Below, piece after piece: positions 19,301 to 28,001 of a stretch of 64,000 nucleotides of DNA. The position numbers were made by a program, and so were the translations under genes. Source of the DNA: Brucella grignonensis (GTDB lineage: Bacteria > Pseudomonadota > Alphaproteobacteria > Rhizobiales > Rhizobiaceae); the NCBI RefSeq assembly GCF_002252505.1, contig NZ_NNRL01000168.1, positions 172,607 through 236,606 on the forward strand, written 5' to 3'. The notes under the pieces were generated by a model. That model was not told the origin of the DNA, did not search any database, and worked only from the letters and a program-made list of their open reading frames with translations. The first letter of the stretch is position 1, and each line of letters begins with the position of its first letter.

Positions 19301-19503
19301 CCCTGTTCGATGACCTTCGTAACCGAGTTTTCGACCGTCTCCGCATCTGCCCCTGCATAGGTCGCGCTAATACGCACCGTGGTCGGCGCAATCTGCGGGT
19401 ATTGCGAAACGGAAAGCGAATTGAGCGCAAGAAGCCCGCCAAGCATGATGACGATCGCAATCACCCAGGCGAAATTCGGACGATTGATGAAGAACTTGGA
19501 CAT
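16348..19503 (-). CDS. RND efflux pump, HAE1 family (AcrB/MexB-like)
   Basis: A 1051-residue inner-membrane drug/proton antiporter. The start [20 protein letters not shown] is canonical. Asp407 and Asp408 of TM4 ([18 protein letters not shown]) fall at the AcrB numbering, the second repeat has matching motifs ([20 protein letters not shown]), and a Gly-rich segment [20 protein letters not shown] lies in the porter domain. It exports hydrophobic compounds from periplasm and inner membrane with the adjacent adaptor and channel. It starts 3 bases after the adaptor stop. It resembles the Brucella BepE/AcrB type; the substrate range cannot be inferred. Confidence 0.96.
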   Translation of the reverse strand: MSKFFINRPNFAWVIAIVIMLGGLLALNSLSVSQYPQIAPTTVRISATYAGADAETVENSVTKVIEQGMTGIDNLDYMTATSTSTGSASISLTFTSAADPDVAQMQVQNKLQLVQSQLPESVQSQGITVSKSSDSFLMVIGFVSQDGKLSATDLADYIDSTLNDTLKRVEGVGDTQIFGSGYAMRIWLDPDKLAKYALMPSDVTSAIEAQNTQVSAGQLGARPSKQGQQLNATVTAQSRLQTPEQFRNIILKSTTDGSLVRLNDVARVELGAESYTNSSSYNGKPAAGLAINLATGANAISTAEAVQQTITRLSGTFPQGVEVVYPYDTTPFVRLSIEEVIKTLVEAIILVFVVMLVFLQNIRATLIPTLAVPVVLLGTFGVLAMFGYSINTLTMFAMVLAIGLLVDDAIVVVENVERVMEEEDLSPKEATLKSMREITGALVGIATVLSAVFIPMAFFGGSVGIIYRQFSITIVSAMVLSVIVALILTPALCATLLKKPEGHAKQRGISGWFNRGFDRTTNAYRRGVGGILNRSARFLVVFLAIVVAMGWLFTRLPSSFLPQEDQGILITSVQLPVGATQDRTERVLKQVTDYYLSNEKDAVEGVMSVVGFGFGGQGQNVGMAFVRLKDFEVRKSTDLSSSAVAGRAMKAFSQIRDGQVYALAPPAIQGMGNSNGFDFYLQDVNGAGHAKLIETRNQLLGLAQKSGKLSNTRPNGQEDTPQFSISIDQEKASALGVSLSDINTTLSTAWGSSYVNDFIDRGRIKPVYIQADSDFRMQPEDLEKWQVRNSSGTMVPFSAFATGHWNYGSPRLERYNGSSAVEIQGEAASGVSSGVAMDEIENLMKQLPAGYAHEWTGLSYQEKLSGNQAASLYAISVLVVFLCLVALYESWSIPLAVMLSVPIGIFGALLAATLFGQTNDVYFKVGLLTTIGLAAKNAILIVEFAIERQAAGMGLIEATLEASRQRLRPILMTSFAFILGVTPLAIASGAGSGAQNAIGIGVMGGMIAATIIGIFLVPLLFVTVRRIFKGTSSSAQSVSPQAHTENNNETV

Positions 19504-19506
19504 CGT

Positions 19507-20796
19507 CTATTCCTTCACCGGCGTCTTGTTTGGTAGACTGTCGGCAAGTTGATTTGCAGAATTATCCGCTGCCTGCGCCTGCTTGCGTTCGCGAACCTCG
19601 CCCGTCGTTTCGTCGATCGTCACATTGACAGACTCTACATCCTGACCGGATTTGACCAGTTGCGAGCCTTCCACAACCACCCGATCACCGGCTGATACCC
19701 CGCCACTAACAAGCCAGTTATTGCCAACGCTCTGCCCCACCTGCAGAACCCGCTCTTCAATCTTGTTCTCCGCGTTCACAAACAGGCCAGTCGGCTCACC
19801 CTTGGTATTCCGAGAAACTGCACGCTGTGGAACAAGGAAACTGTTGGGTGCAACACCCTCCTCAACAAGCGCCCGGACATACATGCCCGGCAGTAGCAAT
19901 CTATCCGGATTGGGAAATTGCGCGCGTAAAGTGAATGTACCCGTCGTTTCACTGACCGCGGACTCGGCAAATTCCAGCGTACCGGTCTGTGGATAGATTT
20001 CACCATTCTCCAACCGGAGGCGCACACTTACGTTTTCGCCGCTGATCTTGATCCGACCATCTTTGATGGCCTGACGTAGATTGAGAAGGTTGGTGCTCGA
20101 CTGGGTGACATCGACATTGACGGGATCAAGTGTACGAATGGTCGTAAGTGCCGTGTCCTGACTTGCCGTGACAAGTGCACCGGGCGTGAGAGACGATTTA
20201 TCGATACGACCGCTGATCGGGGCTTTGATGGAGGTGTAATCAAGGTTGATCTTTGCCGTATCAAGTGCTGCCTTGGCTGCGGCGACATCCGCCTTGGCTT
20301 GCGCCAAAGAAGCAACTGCCTCATCAAGATCCTGCTTGCTGACAGCATTCTGCTTGATCAGCCCCTCATAACGCGTCACTTTCGCCTGCGCACTTGGAAC
20401 TGTCGCCTCAGCCTTTAAAAGATCTGCGGCAGCGCTATCATAGGCCGCGCGATAACTCGCCGGATCAATTTGATAGAGCGCATCGCCCTGTTTGACCTCG
20501 CCGCCTTCGGTATACAGTCTTTCCTGAATAATGCCGCTGACCTGAGGCCTGACTTCGGCAACAAGTGAAGCGCTCGTTCTGCCAGGTAATTCTGCGGTGA
20601 TGGAAACAGATTGCGGCTGCAATGTTACCACACCAACCTGCGGCTTCGGTGAAATTTCTGCACCAGCAGAATTTGACTGATCCTGCGAACAAGCCGAAAC
20701 CAGAATAAGTGGCAACGCAGTCAGAACCAATCCGAACAATTTTATCAGGCCTAGAGAACGATGCGACTTTTCGGGGGCCGTCAGCAAAATAAGCAT
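19507..20796 (-). CDS. RND periplasmic adaptor lipoprotein (AcrA/MexA-like)
   Basis: A 429-residue membrane fusion protein. A signal with lipobox LILVSAC (Cys about 36) is followed by a lipoyl half-motif (RTSASLVAEVRPQVSGIIQE), a coiled-coil hairpin (QAKVTRYEGLIKQNAVSKQD through AAAKAALDTAKINL), the second lipoyl half (YTSIKAPISGRIDKSSLTPG) and a beta-barrel. It links pump to channel. First gene of the operon, facing the TetR gene across 131 bases. Confidence 0.94.
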   Translation of the reverse strand: MLILLTAPEKSHRSLGLIKLFGLVLTALPLILVSACSQDQSNSAGAEISPKPQVGVVTLQPQSVSITAELPGRTSASLVAEVRPQVSGIIQERLYTEGGEVKQGDALYQIDPASYRAAYDSAAADLLKAEATVPSAQAKVTRYEGLIKQNAVSKQDLDEAVASLAQAKADVAAAKAALDTAKINLDYTSIKAPISGRIDKSSLTPGALVTASQDTALTTIRTLDPVNVDVTQSSTNLLNLRQAIKDGRIKISGENVSVRLRLENGEIYPQTGTLEFAESAVSETTGTFTLRAQFPNPDRLLLPGMYVRALVEEGVAPNSFLVPQRAVSRNTKGEPTGLFVNAENKIEERVLQVGQSVGNNWLVSGGVSAGDRVVVEGSQLVKSGQDVESVNVTIDETTGEVRERKQAQAADNSANQLADSLPNKTPVKE

Positions 20797-20927
20797 TGTC
20801 TAACCTTATTTACAAAACTCTTTCGTACCATTAAGTCAGGTTTAATAAAGCTGTCAATTGCGTCTGGCTCGAAACCGAACGAAATGATACGCAAAGCGCG
20901 AAATTGTGATGAGCGGGGAACGTGTGA
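20797..20927. promoter_or_regulatory. Divergent promoter region, efflux operon / TetR
   Basis: A 131-base space between divergently transcribed pump operon and repressor, where TetR-type repressors of this arrangement normally bind. I could not identify a clean palindrome. Confidence 0.5.
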
Positions 20928-21584
20928 ATGATGGCGCAAGAAAAGACAAAGCGAGGTCGTCCAAAAGTAAAGTCCGACGATCAGCGCATCGCGGAGATCG
21001 CTCAGCATGCACGCGATCTTTTCATCTCCAAAGGCTTCGCGCATGTCACGATGGACGACATTGCTGCTCGCTGCCATATCTCCAAACGCACACTTTACTC
21101 GCTCTTCAAAAACAAACTCGATATATTCTCGATGATCGTGGATGAGCATCGATCCACCATGCTGGCCCTGCCCGGCAATTACGATCACTTACCGATTTCG
21201 GATGCGCTATGGGCAATTTTCCGACTGAGTCTCAACCGAGAACAAGATCTCGAACGCCTCGCGGTCATCCGCCTCGTGCGGCTCGAAGCTGACCATTTCC
21301 CCGAGCTGGAAATGACACTGCACGAACGCGGCGGCGAATATTCGCGGCGCCTGCTTGCCGATTGGCTGGAATCGCAGAAAAAGGCCGCACGTATCGTGCT
21401 GGATGATCCTTGGAATGCGGCGAAGATTTTAATGGACATGATTTTTGGTGCCATCATTGTCAAACATCGGCAGGAATTGTTCTGGCCTTCAGACGAAGAC
21501 CGACGCACATATTTAAGTCAATGTATCGCGATCTTTACGAAAGGTATTTTACCGCCTGATAGTGCAGAGCGAATAAAGGACTGA
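20928..21584 (+). CDS. TetR-family repressor of the efflux operon
   Basis: A 218-residue TetR/AcrR regulator. The basic N terminus (EKTKRGRPKVK) precedes a HTH (IAEIAQHARDLFISKGFAHV; DDIAARCHISKRTLYSLF), then an all-helical ligand domain. Position and orientation match repressors of RND operons such as BepR and AcrR, so I infer ligand-relieved repression of the adjacent pump. Start may be either of two adjacent ATGs. A terminator hairpin follows at 21635. Confidence 0.93.
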   Translation: MMAQEKTKRGRPKVKSDDQRIAEIAQHARDLFISKGFAHVTMDDIAARCHISKRTLYSLFKNKLDIFSMIVDEHRSTMLALPGNYDHLPISDALWAIFRLSLNREQDLERLAVIRLVRLEADHFPELEMTLHERGGEYSRRLLADWLESQKKAARIVLDDPWNAAKILMDMIFGAIIVKHRQELFWPSDEDRRTYLSQCIAIFTKGILPPDSAERIKD

Positions 21585-21634
21585 TCAACCTGAACTGGTC
21601 CGGGACTCCAAATTCAAAAGGCTGCGGGAAAGTA

Positions 21635-21680
21635 GCCGAGAGCGCAGAAGGTTCGGATACCAAGCGCCCTCGGCTTTATA
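21635..21680 (+). terminator. Terminator-like hairpin after tetR
   Basis: GCCGAGAGCGC (21635-21645) pairs with GCGCCCTCGGC (21664-21674) with one mismatch, followed by TTTATAT. Confidence 0.65.
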
Positions 21681-21940
21681 TGCGATCAGCGAAGTTGCCC
21701 TTGCATCACGCCGTCTGATCGTAGCTGCCAACATGGCACTTGGTCTTGCGGGCCGGGTCTGCACATGTTGGAACGATCCATTGGAATGCTATAGCATTCG
21801 AGGTCAACTTACTTTCAAAGACACGCAAAGCAAGTTTCATTTTGTAATGATTTTTGTCCCAATGTTTCCCGCCATCGTGAGCGTTCAAAATGAGCCTCCC
21901 ATCCTGCCCAGTCGTTTGCAATGGTCTAGGAAGAGCCGAA
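21675..21940. other. Intergenic spacer with a 16-bp palindrome
   Basis: No gene is credible here. GAATGCTATAGCATTC at 21784-21799 is a perfect 16-bp palindrome. Confidence 0.5.
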
Positions 21941-22050
21941 AGCTAGAGCATTTCCTGTTTTGATTGAATCATTGGAAATGCTCTAGCTGTTTGTTTTTAA
22001 GCATGCCTTTATTCCGAAACCGGTTCCCACTTTCGGGAGACATGTTCTAG
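21941..22050. repeat. Dispersed Rhizobiales-type palindromic repeat
   Basis: AGCTAGAGCATTTCC (21941-21955) and GGAAATGCTCTAGCT (21974-21988) are a perfect 15-bp inverted repeat, followed by a segment reading, on the minus strand, AACATGTCTCCCGAAAGTGG and GAACCGGTTTCGGAATAA. The element supplies the last codons and stop of the sensor kinase gene. Related copies begin at 42309 and 43117. Confidence 0.75.
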
Positions 22051-23304
22051 TTTCAAACTGACTTTCTGTACAATACCGTGAGGTTGCTTGTTCCGAATTT
22101 CAATTTGACCGCCAAACCTTTCAATTATTTCTTTGGCGATCGCCAGTCCGAGACCCGCACCGGGATGATTTTTGCGTCGTCCCGCATCCACACGAAAGAA
22201 GGGCTCGAAGATCTGATCAATCAGATTTTCAGGAATCCCCGGACCCTCATCTTCAATTCTGATGACGAGCTTTTCCTGCTCTTTGAACCAGGACACAGTC
22301 GCATGTCCGCCATGGGTTGCCGCATTGATGATCAGGTTGCGCAAAGCCCGTGTCAATGCGATCGGATTGGCTGTCACGGCAAGAATTGGCTCCTCCTGAG
22401 ATGCCGTTAATTGTACAGAATAACCGAGATCGGACAGCTCGCTGACCAGCCCTGCGAGCAACTCGCTCGCTATCAGGCTTTGCACTTCTGCGGAGCTTGA
22501 AACTTCTTCACGAACGAGCCTGATTGCGCTATCCGCGATCAGATCAAGTTCTTCAAGGTCTGCCAGCCATTTTGCACGTTCGGTTTCATCGTGGACAAAC
22601 TCGGCACGTAACCGCATCCTTGTCATCGGAGTCCGCAGATCGTGCCCTGCCGCTGCAACCAAACGCATCCGGCTTTCCATTGCCCCCTTCAGCCGAAGCG
22701 ATAGAGTGTTGAGCGCACGCGCGGTCGCCCTAATTTCCGCCGATCCGTCCTCCGGAATGTGCGCCAGAGTTCCATCGGGGCCAATGCGCGAGACAGCATC
22801 TTCCAGGATGCGAAGGGATTTGGTCGCTTTGTTTGCAGCCCAAAGCGCTATCATTCCACTCCCCACTCCAATCGCGACGACCCACATCGCCAGTCGTGTC
22901 GTGCTACCAGGTGGCGGACCCATTCGCGGTATATCTACAATAAGCCACCGGTCGGGGTATAATTTGACCGAAACTGAATCAGACCGTTGATTATCCGTGT
23001 GGCTTACAAAAATCTCCCAAGATCGACCTGCGGCGCGCACTCCCTCCGAAACAAAGTGCGTCGCCCTCTCATCAACCGATTCCATCACCGGACGATCTTC
23101 GATTCTGAGCCCTAAAGACTTCGCTTTCTCTGGATCTTCTTCTGCCAGGACAGCCGCAACAATAATTTGCCTCGCGATAGGATCGAACATCGGTGGCTGT
23201 GGTGCAGGACTCAGAATCCGATCAGCGGCAAAAACAGCCAATCCGACGACGCCAACTATCGAACAGATAAGCAATAGAGCTATTCGGTTGCGCAGGGTAT
23301 TCAT
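22009..23304 (-). CDS. Two-component sensor histidine kinase
   Basis: A 431-residue membrane kinase. TM1 lies at about 7-27, a periplasmic domain of about 110 residues follows, TM2 is near 137-157, and then come HAMP, dimerisation domain with His221 (AAAGHDLRTPMTRMRL), N box (LRNLIINAATHGG), G1 (RIEDEGPGIP), F box (IFEPFFRV) and G2 (GAGLGLAIAKEII). It would phosphorylate the response regulator whose stop it overlaps by 4 bases. The last 13 residues (LEHVSRKWEPVSE) are encoded by a dispersed repeat, so the original C terminus was probably replaced. Confidence 0.95.
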   Translation of the reverse strand: MNTLRNRIALLLICSIVGVVGLAVFAADRILSPAPQPPMFDPIARQIIVAAVLAEEDPEKAKSLGLRIEDRPVMESVDERATHFVSEGVRAAGRSWEIFVSHTDNQRSDSVSVKLYPDRWLIVDIPRMGPPPGSTTRLAMWVVAIGVGSGMIALWAANKATKSLRILEDAVSRIGPDGTLAHIPEDGSAEIRATARALNTLSLRLKGAMESRMRLVAAAGHDLRTPMTRMRLRAEFVHDETERAKWLADLEELDLIADSAIRLVREEVSSSAEVQSLIASELLAGLVSELSDLGYSVQLTASQEEPILAVTANPIALTRALRNLIINAATHGGHATVSWFKEQEKLVIRIEDEGPGIPENLIDQIFEPFFRVDAGRRKNHPGAGLGLAIAKEIIERFGGQIEIRNKQPHGIVQKVSLKLEHVSRKWEPVSE

Positions 23305-24029
23305 TGCTTGATCACCGAGGACCTGACAGGAAGCGTCATCTGATAGCCTCCGTTCCGTATCGTCTTGAAAGTGGCTGCACCATGATAGGGATCGAGCTTC
23401 TTGCGAAGTCTGCTCATCAGGACATCGATCGAACGATCAAGTGGGCCGCGCCCCCGACCTTGCGTGTAATCCAGGAGTTGATCACGTGACAACAGGCGTC
23501 CCGGTCTTTCCAAAAAAACCTTAAGGAGATCGAATTCAGCCGCTGTGAGGTCTACGAGTTCATCCTGGAGCGTTGCTACCGTTCGGAGCTGAGGGTTAAG
23601 AGTGAGGGTCCCAAAATGATATAGAGTTACCTCATCGGTCGGAAGCACCTCGAATTGCTGCGTACGTCGTAACACAGCTTTAATACGCGCAGTGAGCTCA
23701 CGCGGATTAAACGGTTTACCAAGATAGTCATCCGCACCAATTTCAAGTCCAATGATACGATCCACGTCTTCCTTAAGCGCGGTGAGCAAGATCACCGGAA
23801 CGGCTGACTTCTCCACATGGAGACGTCGACAGATATCCAGACCTGATCCATCTGGCAACATAACATCGAGAACAAGAAGATCCGGCTTAACCTCCTGCAA
23901 CCTCTTCTCACATTCCCGGCGATCTCCTGCCACCGAAACTCGAAAACCTTGCTCAGTCAAATAGCGCGAAAGAAGCGACCGGATTTCATGGTCATCATCA
24001 ACTATCAATATATGGGGCTGCAGATTCAT
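23301..24029 (-). CDS. OmpR-family response regulator
   Basis: A 242-residue response regulator. From MNLQPHILIVDDD, the acidic pocket is Asp11-13, the phospho-acceptor is Asp55 (LLVLDVMLPDGSG), conserved Thr/Lys fall in LLTALKED, and a C-terminal winged helix (LTAAEFDLLKVFLERPGRLL; IDVLMSRLRKKL) binds DNA. The frame is open 40 codons upstream, but MNLQPH is the family start. It is divergent from the Spy/CpxP-like gene at 24240, so that gene is the obvious target. Confidence 0.95.
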   Translation of the reverse strand: MNLQPHILIVDDDHEIRSLLSRYLTEQGFRVSVAGDRRECEKRLQEVKPDLLVLDVMLPDGSGLDICRRLHVEKSAVPVILLTALKEDVDRIIGLEIGADDYLGKPFNPRELTARIKAVLRRTQQFEVLPTDEVTLYHFGTLTLNPQLRTVATLQDELVDLTAAEFDLLKVFLERPGRLLSRDQLLDYTQGRGRGPLDRSIDVLMSRLRKKLDPYHGAATFKTIRNGGYQMTLPVRSSVIKQ

Positions 24030-24239
24030 TTTGTTCCAACGTCTGTTTTGAAAACACCTATAGCGCTTACGAGACACACTGCTGCTATTTTTTGTATCTG
24101 AACATTGCTGGAATGCCATCAGCAATCTTCGCTTACAATTTTCCGCCACTTCAACACATTGGGAAACATCCAGACCGAAGGCAATTACACGGCGGCGATA
24201 ATAATCCTTTCATACATCACATATGGAAGGAATAACGTC
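24030..24239. promoter_or_regulatory. Divergent promoter region between regulator and Spy-like gene
   Basis: A 210-base space with a CGCTTAC direct repeat at 24064-24070 and 24130-24136, which could be part of response-regulator half-sites. The GGAAGGAATAACGTC leader places the plus-strand start at ATG 24240. Confidence 0.4.
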
Positions 24240-24809
24240 ATGAAGCGTATTACAGCCATTTTTCTCTTAACACAGTTGGCCATTGTTCCACAGCTGGCTT
24301 CGGCTCAGGATTTTTCTCCACCAGCAATGGAACCTCCTCATCCGGAAGCCCAGGGCGCACCTCATCCAGCACGTCAACCATTCTTGGAGCCGGAACGTCC
24401 CGGAAGATCAGAAAATCCCAATCTCGTGCTGGCGTCACATTTGAATGCAATGGAAACATACTTGGGAATAGCTGCCGACCAGCAAGACGTTTGGCGTCAT
24501 TTTGCCTCCGCCCTGATTGACATCAGACAACCTCCCAAGTCCGATCTATTTGCCACACCCGAGCAGCCCATGCAGATGTTGAGCCTGCTTGATAAAGAAG
24601 CAGATGCGGTTATTGCTCGAGGGAAGAACGCAGAGAAGCTCAAAGAAGCGCTCGCGGAAATGAAAGCATCTCTGCATCCTGCGCAATTGGAAAAATTGCA
24701 AATGCTTGGCGAATTGTTAGAGCCCTTTCAAAAGGCCCCCACGTCGAAATTTCAACCTGCGTTTGGAAAGCGGCCTGCCGGATTCCCGCCGGAACCCCCA
24801 CGCCCTTGA
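24240..24809 (+). CDS. Spy/CpxP-like periplasmic protein
   Basis: A 189-residue exported protein. The signal peptide (MKRITAIFLLTQLAIVPQLA) ends at ASA, a Pro-rich stretch follows, and then comes a helical domain with the paired short motifs typical of Spy/CpxP proteins (LGIAADQQDVWRHFASALID; MKASLHPAQLEKLQML). Such proteins act as periplasmic chaperones or feedback sensors for envelope-stress kinases. The gene lies head-to-head with the kinase/regulator operon, which supports that role. The RBS GGAAGGA sets the start at 24240; the longer open frame has no signal at its front. Confidence 0.8.
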   Translation: MKRITAIFLLTQLAIVPQLASAQDFSPPAMEPPHPEAQGAPHPARQPFLEPERPGRSENPNLVLASHLNAMETYLGIAADQQDVWRHFASALIDIRQPPKSDLFATPEQPMQMLSLLDKEADAVIARGKNAEKLKEALAEMKASLHPAQLEKLQMLGELLEPFQKAPTSKFQPAFGKRPAGFPPEPPRP

Positions 24810-24857
24810 TTGATCAACAATTCAGCCTGAAGTCTCGTCTCTTGGAAAGATAGCAGC

Positions 24858-25715
24858 TTGTACTTGCGTTCTGCCAGTTTTCACACCTACCCGCGTGGGT
24901 GGCCATACAATCCCGGCTCTTGGCTATCATATTCGAGGTGCCGGTATCGCATCGAAGCCAGCAACGCTTTGCAGGAAGGTATGCGAAGCACAGGAATAAA
25001 GACGACAATCGGCCCCAAGCGAAAGCCGTCAAATGCGGATATCGCAGTCATATGGAGCTGGAAACATCCGCAGATTATTGCGGCTGCGCGACAGGATCAG
25101 CGTCCTCTTATCGTTATGGAACGCGGGTTCATTCAACCTCGCTTCGAATGGGTGAGCCTTGCATTGAATGGCTTTAATAATCGTGGCTATTTTCCGCCGA
25201 GTGCTGATAATGGTGAACGCTGGCAACGTCATTTCAGCCATCATCTGCGTCCGTGGAAAGATCGAAAAGGGTATGCTCTTCTTATTGGGCAGGTTCCTGG
25301 CGATGCCTCACTGAACGGCGTTGACATTAAAAACTGGGCGCAATCGCGAACCGATATGTTGCGACGGGCTGGTCACACAGTTGTATATCGTCCGCACCCT
25401 CTGGCTGAGACAGTAGCACCAGAGGGTGCGGTATGCTCAAGACAAGATTTAAAGAGCGATCTTTCCGGCGCGGAATTTGTCATTACCTATAGTTCCACCA
25501 CAGCGGTCGAAGCCGTTCTGGAAGGAATTCCCGTTTGCGTGGAAGATGCCGGGTCTGTCGCATATCCGATGGCGTCGCACCACATTGGCGAACCTTTGCG
25601 TCGGCCTGACCGAACCCAATGGTGTCATAACCTGGCATGGCGGCAATGGTCGATAAACGAATTGCGCAACGGGACCGCGTGGAGACATTTGCTATCAGGT
25701 TTCTTCCCGCTTTAA
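24858..25715 (+). CDS. KpsS/capsule-biosynthesis-like protein
   Basis: A 285-residue protein resembling the C-terminal half of capsular polysaccharide / Kdo-transferase-like proteins. It has LIVMERGFIQ, a YRPHPLAE motif (His-Pro of the nucleotide-sugar site) and a GAEFVITYSSTTAVEAVLEG segment followed by GIPVCVED. The TTG start at 24858 has GGAAAG eight bases ahead. There is no signal peptide, so it is likely cytoplasmic. No other capsule gene is adjacent, so the partner is unknown. Family assignment rests on motifs only. Confidence 0.6.
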   Translation: MYLRSASFHTYPRGWPYNPGSWLSYSRCRYRIEASNALQEGMRSTGIKTTIGPKRKPSNADIAVIWSWKHPQIIAAARQDQRPLIVMERGFIQPRFEWVSLALNGFNNRGYFPPSADNGERWQRHFSHHLRPWKDRKGYALLIGQVPGDASLNGVDIKNWAQSRTDMLRRAGHTVVYRPHPLAETVAPEGAVCSRQDLKSDLSGAEFVITYSSTTAVEAVLEGIPVCVEDAGSVAYPMASHHIGEPLRRPDRTQWCHNLAWRQWSINELRNGTAWRHLLSGFFPL

Positions 25716-25740
25716 CTGGCCCAATACTTCAGAGTCGAAA

Positions 25741-26361
25741 ATGAAAAAACTTGCTTATGTACTGGCGATTATCACATGCGCTTTCCATGCAGGACCAGTC
25801 ATGGCTGCTCTGCAAAGAGCCAGTGATACCTTCGCTTCGGATACAACCAACTCAATAGCTCCTGAGGACAACAAGCCCAGCGAACGCAAAGCCGAAACAT
25901 TCGAGACAATCCAGCAGAATGTTTGGCGCAGTGAGGCAGACTCGATCATAGAAAAATACGGTCAGTGGTCCCTCGATTGCCAACGCGTTGAGACGGGAAG
26001 GCGTTGTTCCATTAGTCAGCGGCTCGGCAATCAGCTGGGCATGGAAGTTTTGCAGTCTGATACGCAAGACTCCGTCAAGGCGTTGATTTTGCTACCATTC
26101 GGCTTGGCTGTTTCGGAAGGCATCACATTGTTCATCGATAACAAACCCGCTGACCACCGTATTCCTTTTTCTACTTGTGGATCGGAAGGGTGCATTGTTC
26201 CAATGGTCGTCTCACAAAAAAGCATGGAGCAAATTCTGCAGGGTAGCCAATTGAAGATTATTAGTTTTGATGCAATCTCATCCGAGCGAAAGGAGTATTC
26301 GATACCACTTGAGGGAATCTCGCGCGCCTATCTCCGCCTTAAGAGCTATCGAGGCCTGTGA
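25741..26361 (+). CDS. Invasion-associated locus B (IalB) family protein
   Basis: A 206-residue exported protein. Signal peptide to about residue 22 (AFHAGPVMA), a low-complexity acidic segment, then the IalB domain: WSLDCQRVETGRRCSISQRL with two cysteines, LLPFGLAVSEGITLFIDN, and PFSTCGSEGCIVPMVVS with two more. Four cysteines suggest two disulfides. IalB proteins are periplasmic or surface proteins first linked to erythrocyte invasion in Bartonella and common in Rhizobiales; the role here is unknown. It begins 25 bases after the KpsS-like gene. Confidence 0.82.
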   Translation: MKKLAYVLAIITCAFHAGPVMAALQRASDTFASDTTNSIAPEDNKPSERKAETFETIQQNVWRSEADSIIEKYGQWSLDCQRVETGRRCSISQRLGNQLGMEVLQSDTQDSVKALILLPFGLAVSEGITLFIDNKPADHRIPFSTCGSEGCIVPMVVSQKSMEQILQGSQLKIISFDAISSERKEYSIPLEGISRAYLRLKSYRGL

Positions 26362-26398
26362 TGCGAAACATACTCAAAATCAGGCCTTGAGTTGAAGT

Positions 26399-26518
26399 AT
26401 GGAGCTTCTTTATTTGGTGATTGGTGGCTTTGTTATTATACGCGTCGCTATGATCGTAACTGCCATTTCAATTGTGGCACTCTTAGTTTTGATAGTGTTG
26501 CAAACTTTTCGTCAATGA
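26399..26518 (+). CDS. Membrane microprotein, 39 residues
   Basis: A short frame starting ATG at 26399 encodes MELLYLVIGG, then FVIIRVAMIVTAISIVALLV, then LIVLQTFRQ. It is almost entirely one or two hydrophobic helices split by a single Arg, with a polar C-terminal tail. It lies 37 bases after the IalB-family stop and could be co-transcribed. The ribosome-binding site is weak (GTTGAAG). No family recognised; coding status rests on the amphipathic membrane pattern alone. Confidence 0.4.
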   Translation: MELLYLVIGGFVIIRVAMIVTAISIVALLVLIVLQTFRQ

Positions 26519-26678
26519 ATGGAAGGATTAAATTCCGATTTCTATGCCCATTGGTCGATTACCCGTTTCGGCCTAGCTAGACGATCGAAGCCGGATGAAG
26601 CTGATCATGTTTGAGGCAACGCAGCGGAGAAACGTTTACGCTCCCTCGTCTCAATAGAAGCGGGCCACCACCTTTGTC

Positions 26679-27896
26679 TCATCCGACTGGTGGACGGTTG
26701 TGGCGTTTACCGGATAGTTGCCCATTAAGTACGACAGACGCGATGAGACCGATGACCAGGCCCCAGAACGCTCCGCCAATACCGAACAAGCTGATATTCG
26801 CAGCAGAGGCCAGAAAGGTAATAAGGGCTGCTTCGCGAGAATTAGGATCTGCCATTGCACCCGCTAGACTCCCACCAATGGCTCCCAGCAAAGCTAAACC
26901 GGCCAATGCGGTAATAAACGTTGCCGGGAGCGCCATAAATACCGCTGCAAGTGTCACCCCGAACACACCAACCAGAATATAGAAGCAACCTGCAGCCATA
27001 CCGGCGATCCAGCGCTTCGACGGATCTTCGTGAGCTTCACGACCGGTGGTAATCGCAGCGGTAATTGCAGCAATGTTAAACGCATGCGAACCGAACGGTG
27101 CCATGATGAGAGAGCCAAAGCCGGTTACAGTTACAATAGGGTTGGCACTTGTCTGGAACCCGTCATTTCTCAGCACCAGCATGCCGGGCATATACTGGCC
27201 GGTTAGGGTAATGAGAAACAGCGGCAATGCTATGCTGAGAGTGGCGTTCAGACTGAACTCCGGCATAGTAAAAATCGGTGCAGCCAATTTCAACTGCAGA
27301 CCCGATAAATCGACACGCTCCTGCATGAGTAGGAAAACAAATCCGATCACCAATATTCCAATGACAGCGTAACGCGCAGAAAGGCGCTTGAGAAATATGT
27401 AGGCAATGATCAGCGTTCCCACCAGAACTGGATCTACACTCGCACTGCTGAATGCCCCGATTCCGAACTGCAACAATATGCCTGCAAGTAACCCAGAAGC
27501 TATGCCCGGCGGTATCAATCGGATAATTTTTTGAAAATAGCCGGAAAGACCAAGAATAACGAAGGCAATTGCCGAGATCATATAGGCCCCGATTGCTTCC
27601 GCATAAGATGTTGTCGCAAGTGCAGTGACAAGAAAAGCGGCGGCTGGTGTAGACCACGCCGTGATGATCGGCGCACGATAGCGCCAACTCAGCAACAAGC
27701 CGGAAAGGCCGACGCCAATCGAAATCGACCAGACCCAGGATGCTGTCAGCTCCGGGCTGAGATTGGCAACACGTGCTGCTTGAAAGACGAGAATAAATGT
27801 ACCGCCGTAATTGACGATCACCGAGATCAGGCCTGCCACAACTGGATGGATTATATCACTTATTCGAACGGTTGTGCGTAAAGGGGTGCAGGACAT
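26679..27896 (-). CDS. benE: Benzoate/proton symporter BenE family
   Basis: A 405-residue inner-membrane protein with about 11-12 hydrophobic segments, beginning with an IIHPVVAGLISVIVNYGGTF core and including YRAPIITAWSTPAAAFLVTA and TGREAHEDPSKRWIAG, all typical of BenE. The family imports benzoate or related aromatic acids. No benzoate catabolic genes are nearby, so the substrate may differ. Divergent from a MocR regulator across 105 bases, which may control it. Confidence 0.9.
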   Translation of the reverse strand: MSCTPLRTTVRISDIIHPVVAGLISVIVNYGGTFILVFQAARVANLSPELTASWVWSISIGVGLSGLLLSWRYRAPIITAWSTPAAAFLVTALATTSYAEAIGAYMISAIAFVILGLSGYFQKIIRLIPPGIASGLLAGILLQFGIGAFSSASVDPVLVGTLIIAYIFLKRLSARYAVIGILVIGFVFLLMQERVDLSGLQLKLAAPIFTMPEFSLNATLSIALPLFLITLTGQYMPGMLVLRNDGFQTSANPIVTVTGFGSLIMAPFGSHAFNIAAITAAITTGREAHEDPSKRWIAGMAAGCFYILVGVFGVTLAAVFMALPATFITALAGLALLGAIGGSLAGAMADPNSREAALITFLASAANISLFGIGGAFWGLVIGLIASVVLNGQLSGKRHNRPPVG

Positions 27897-28001
27897 GATC
27901 CGCTTCTCCAGAAATGCGTATTCAAGCTTCAGACTGGCTTGACATTTAGCCGCTCAATGGCCTGATATCTCCCACCAATTACAGCAAGAGATGCCATCCA
28001 T

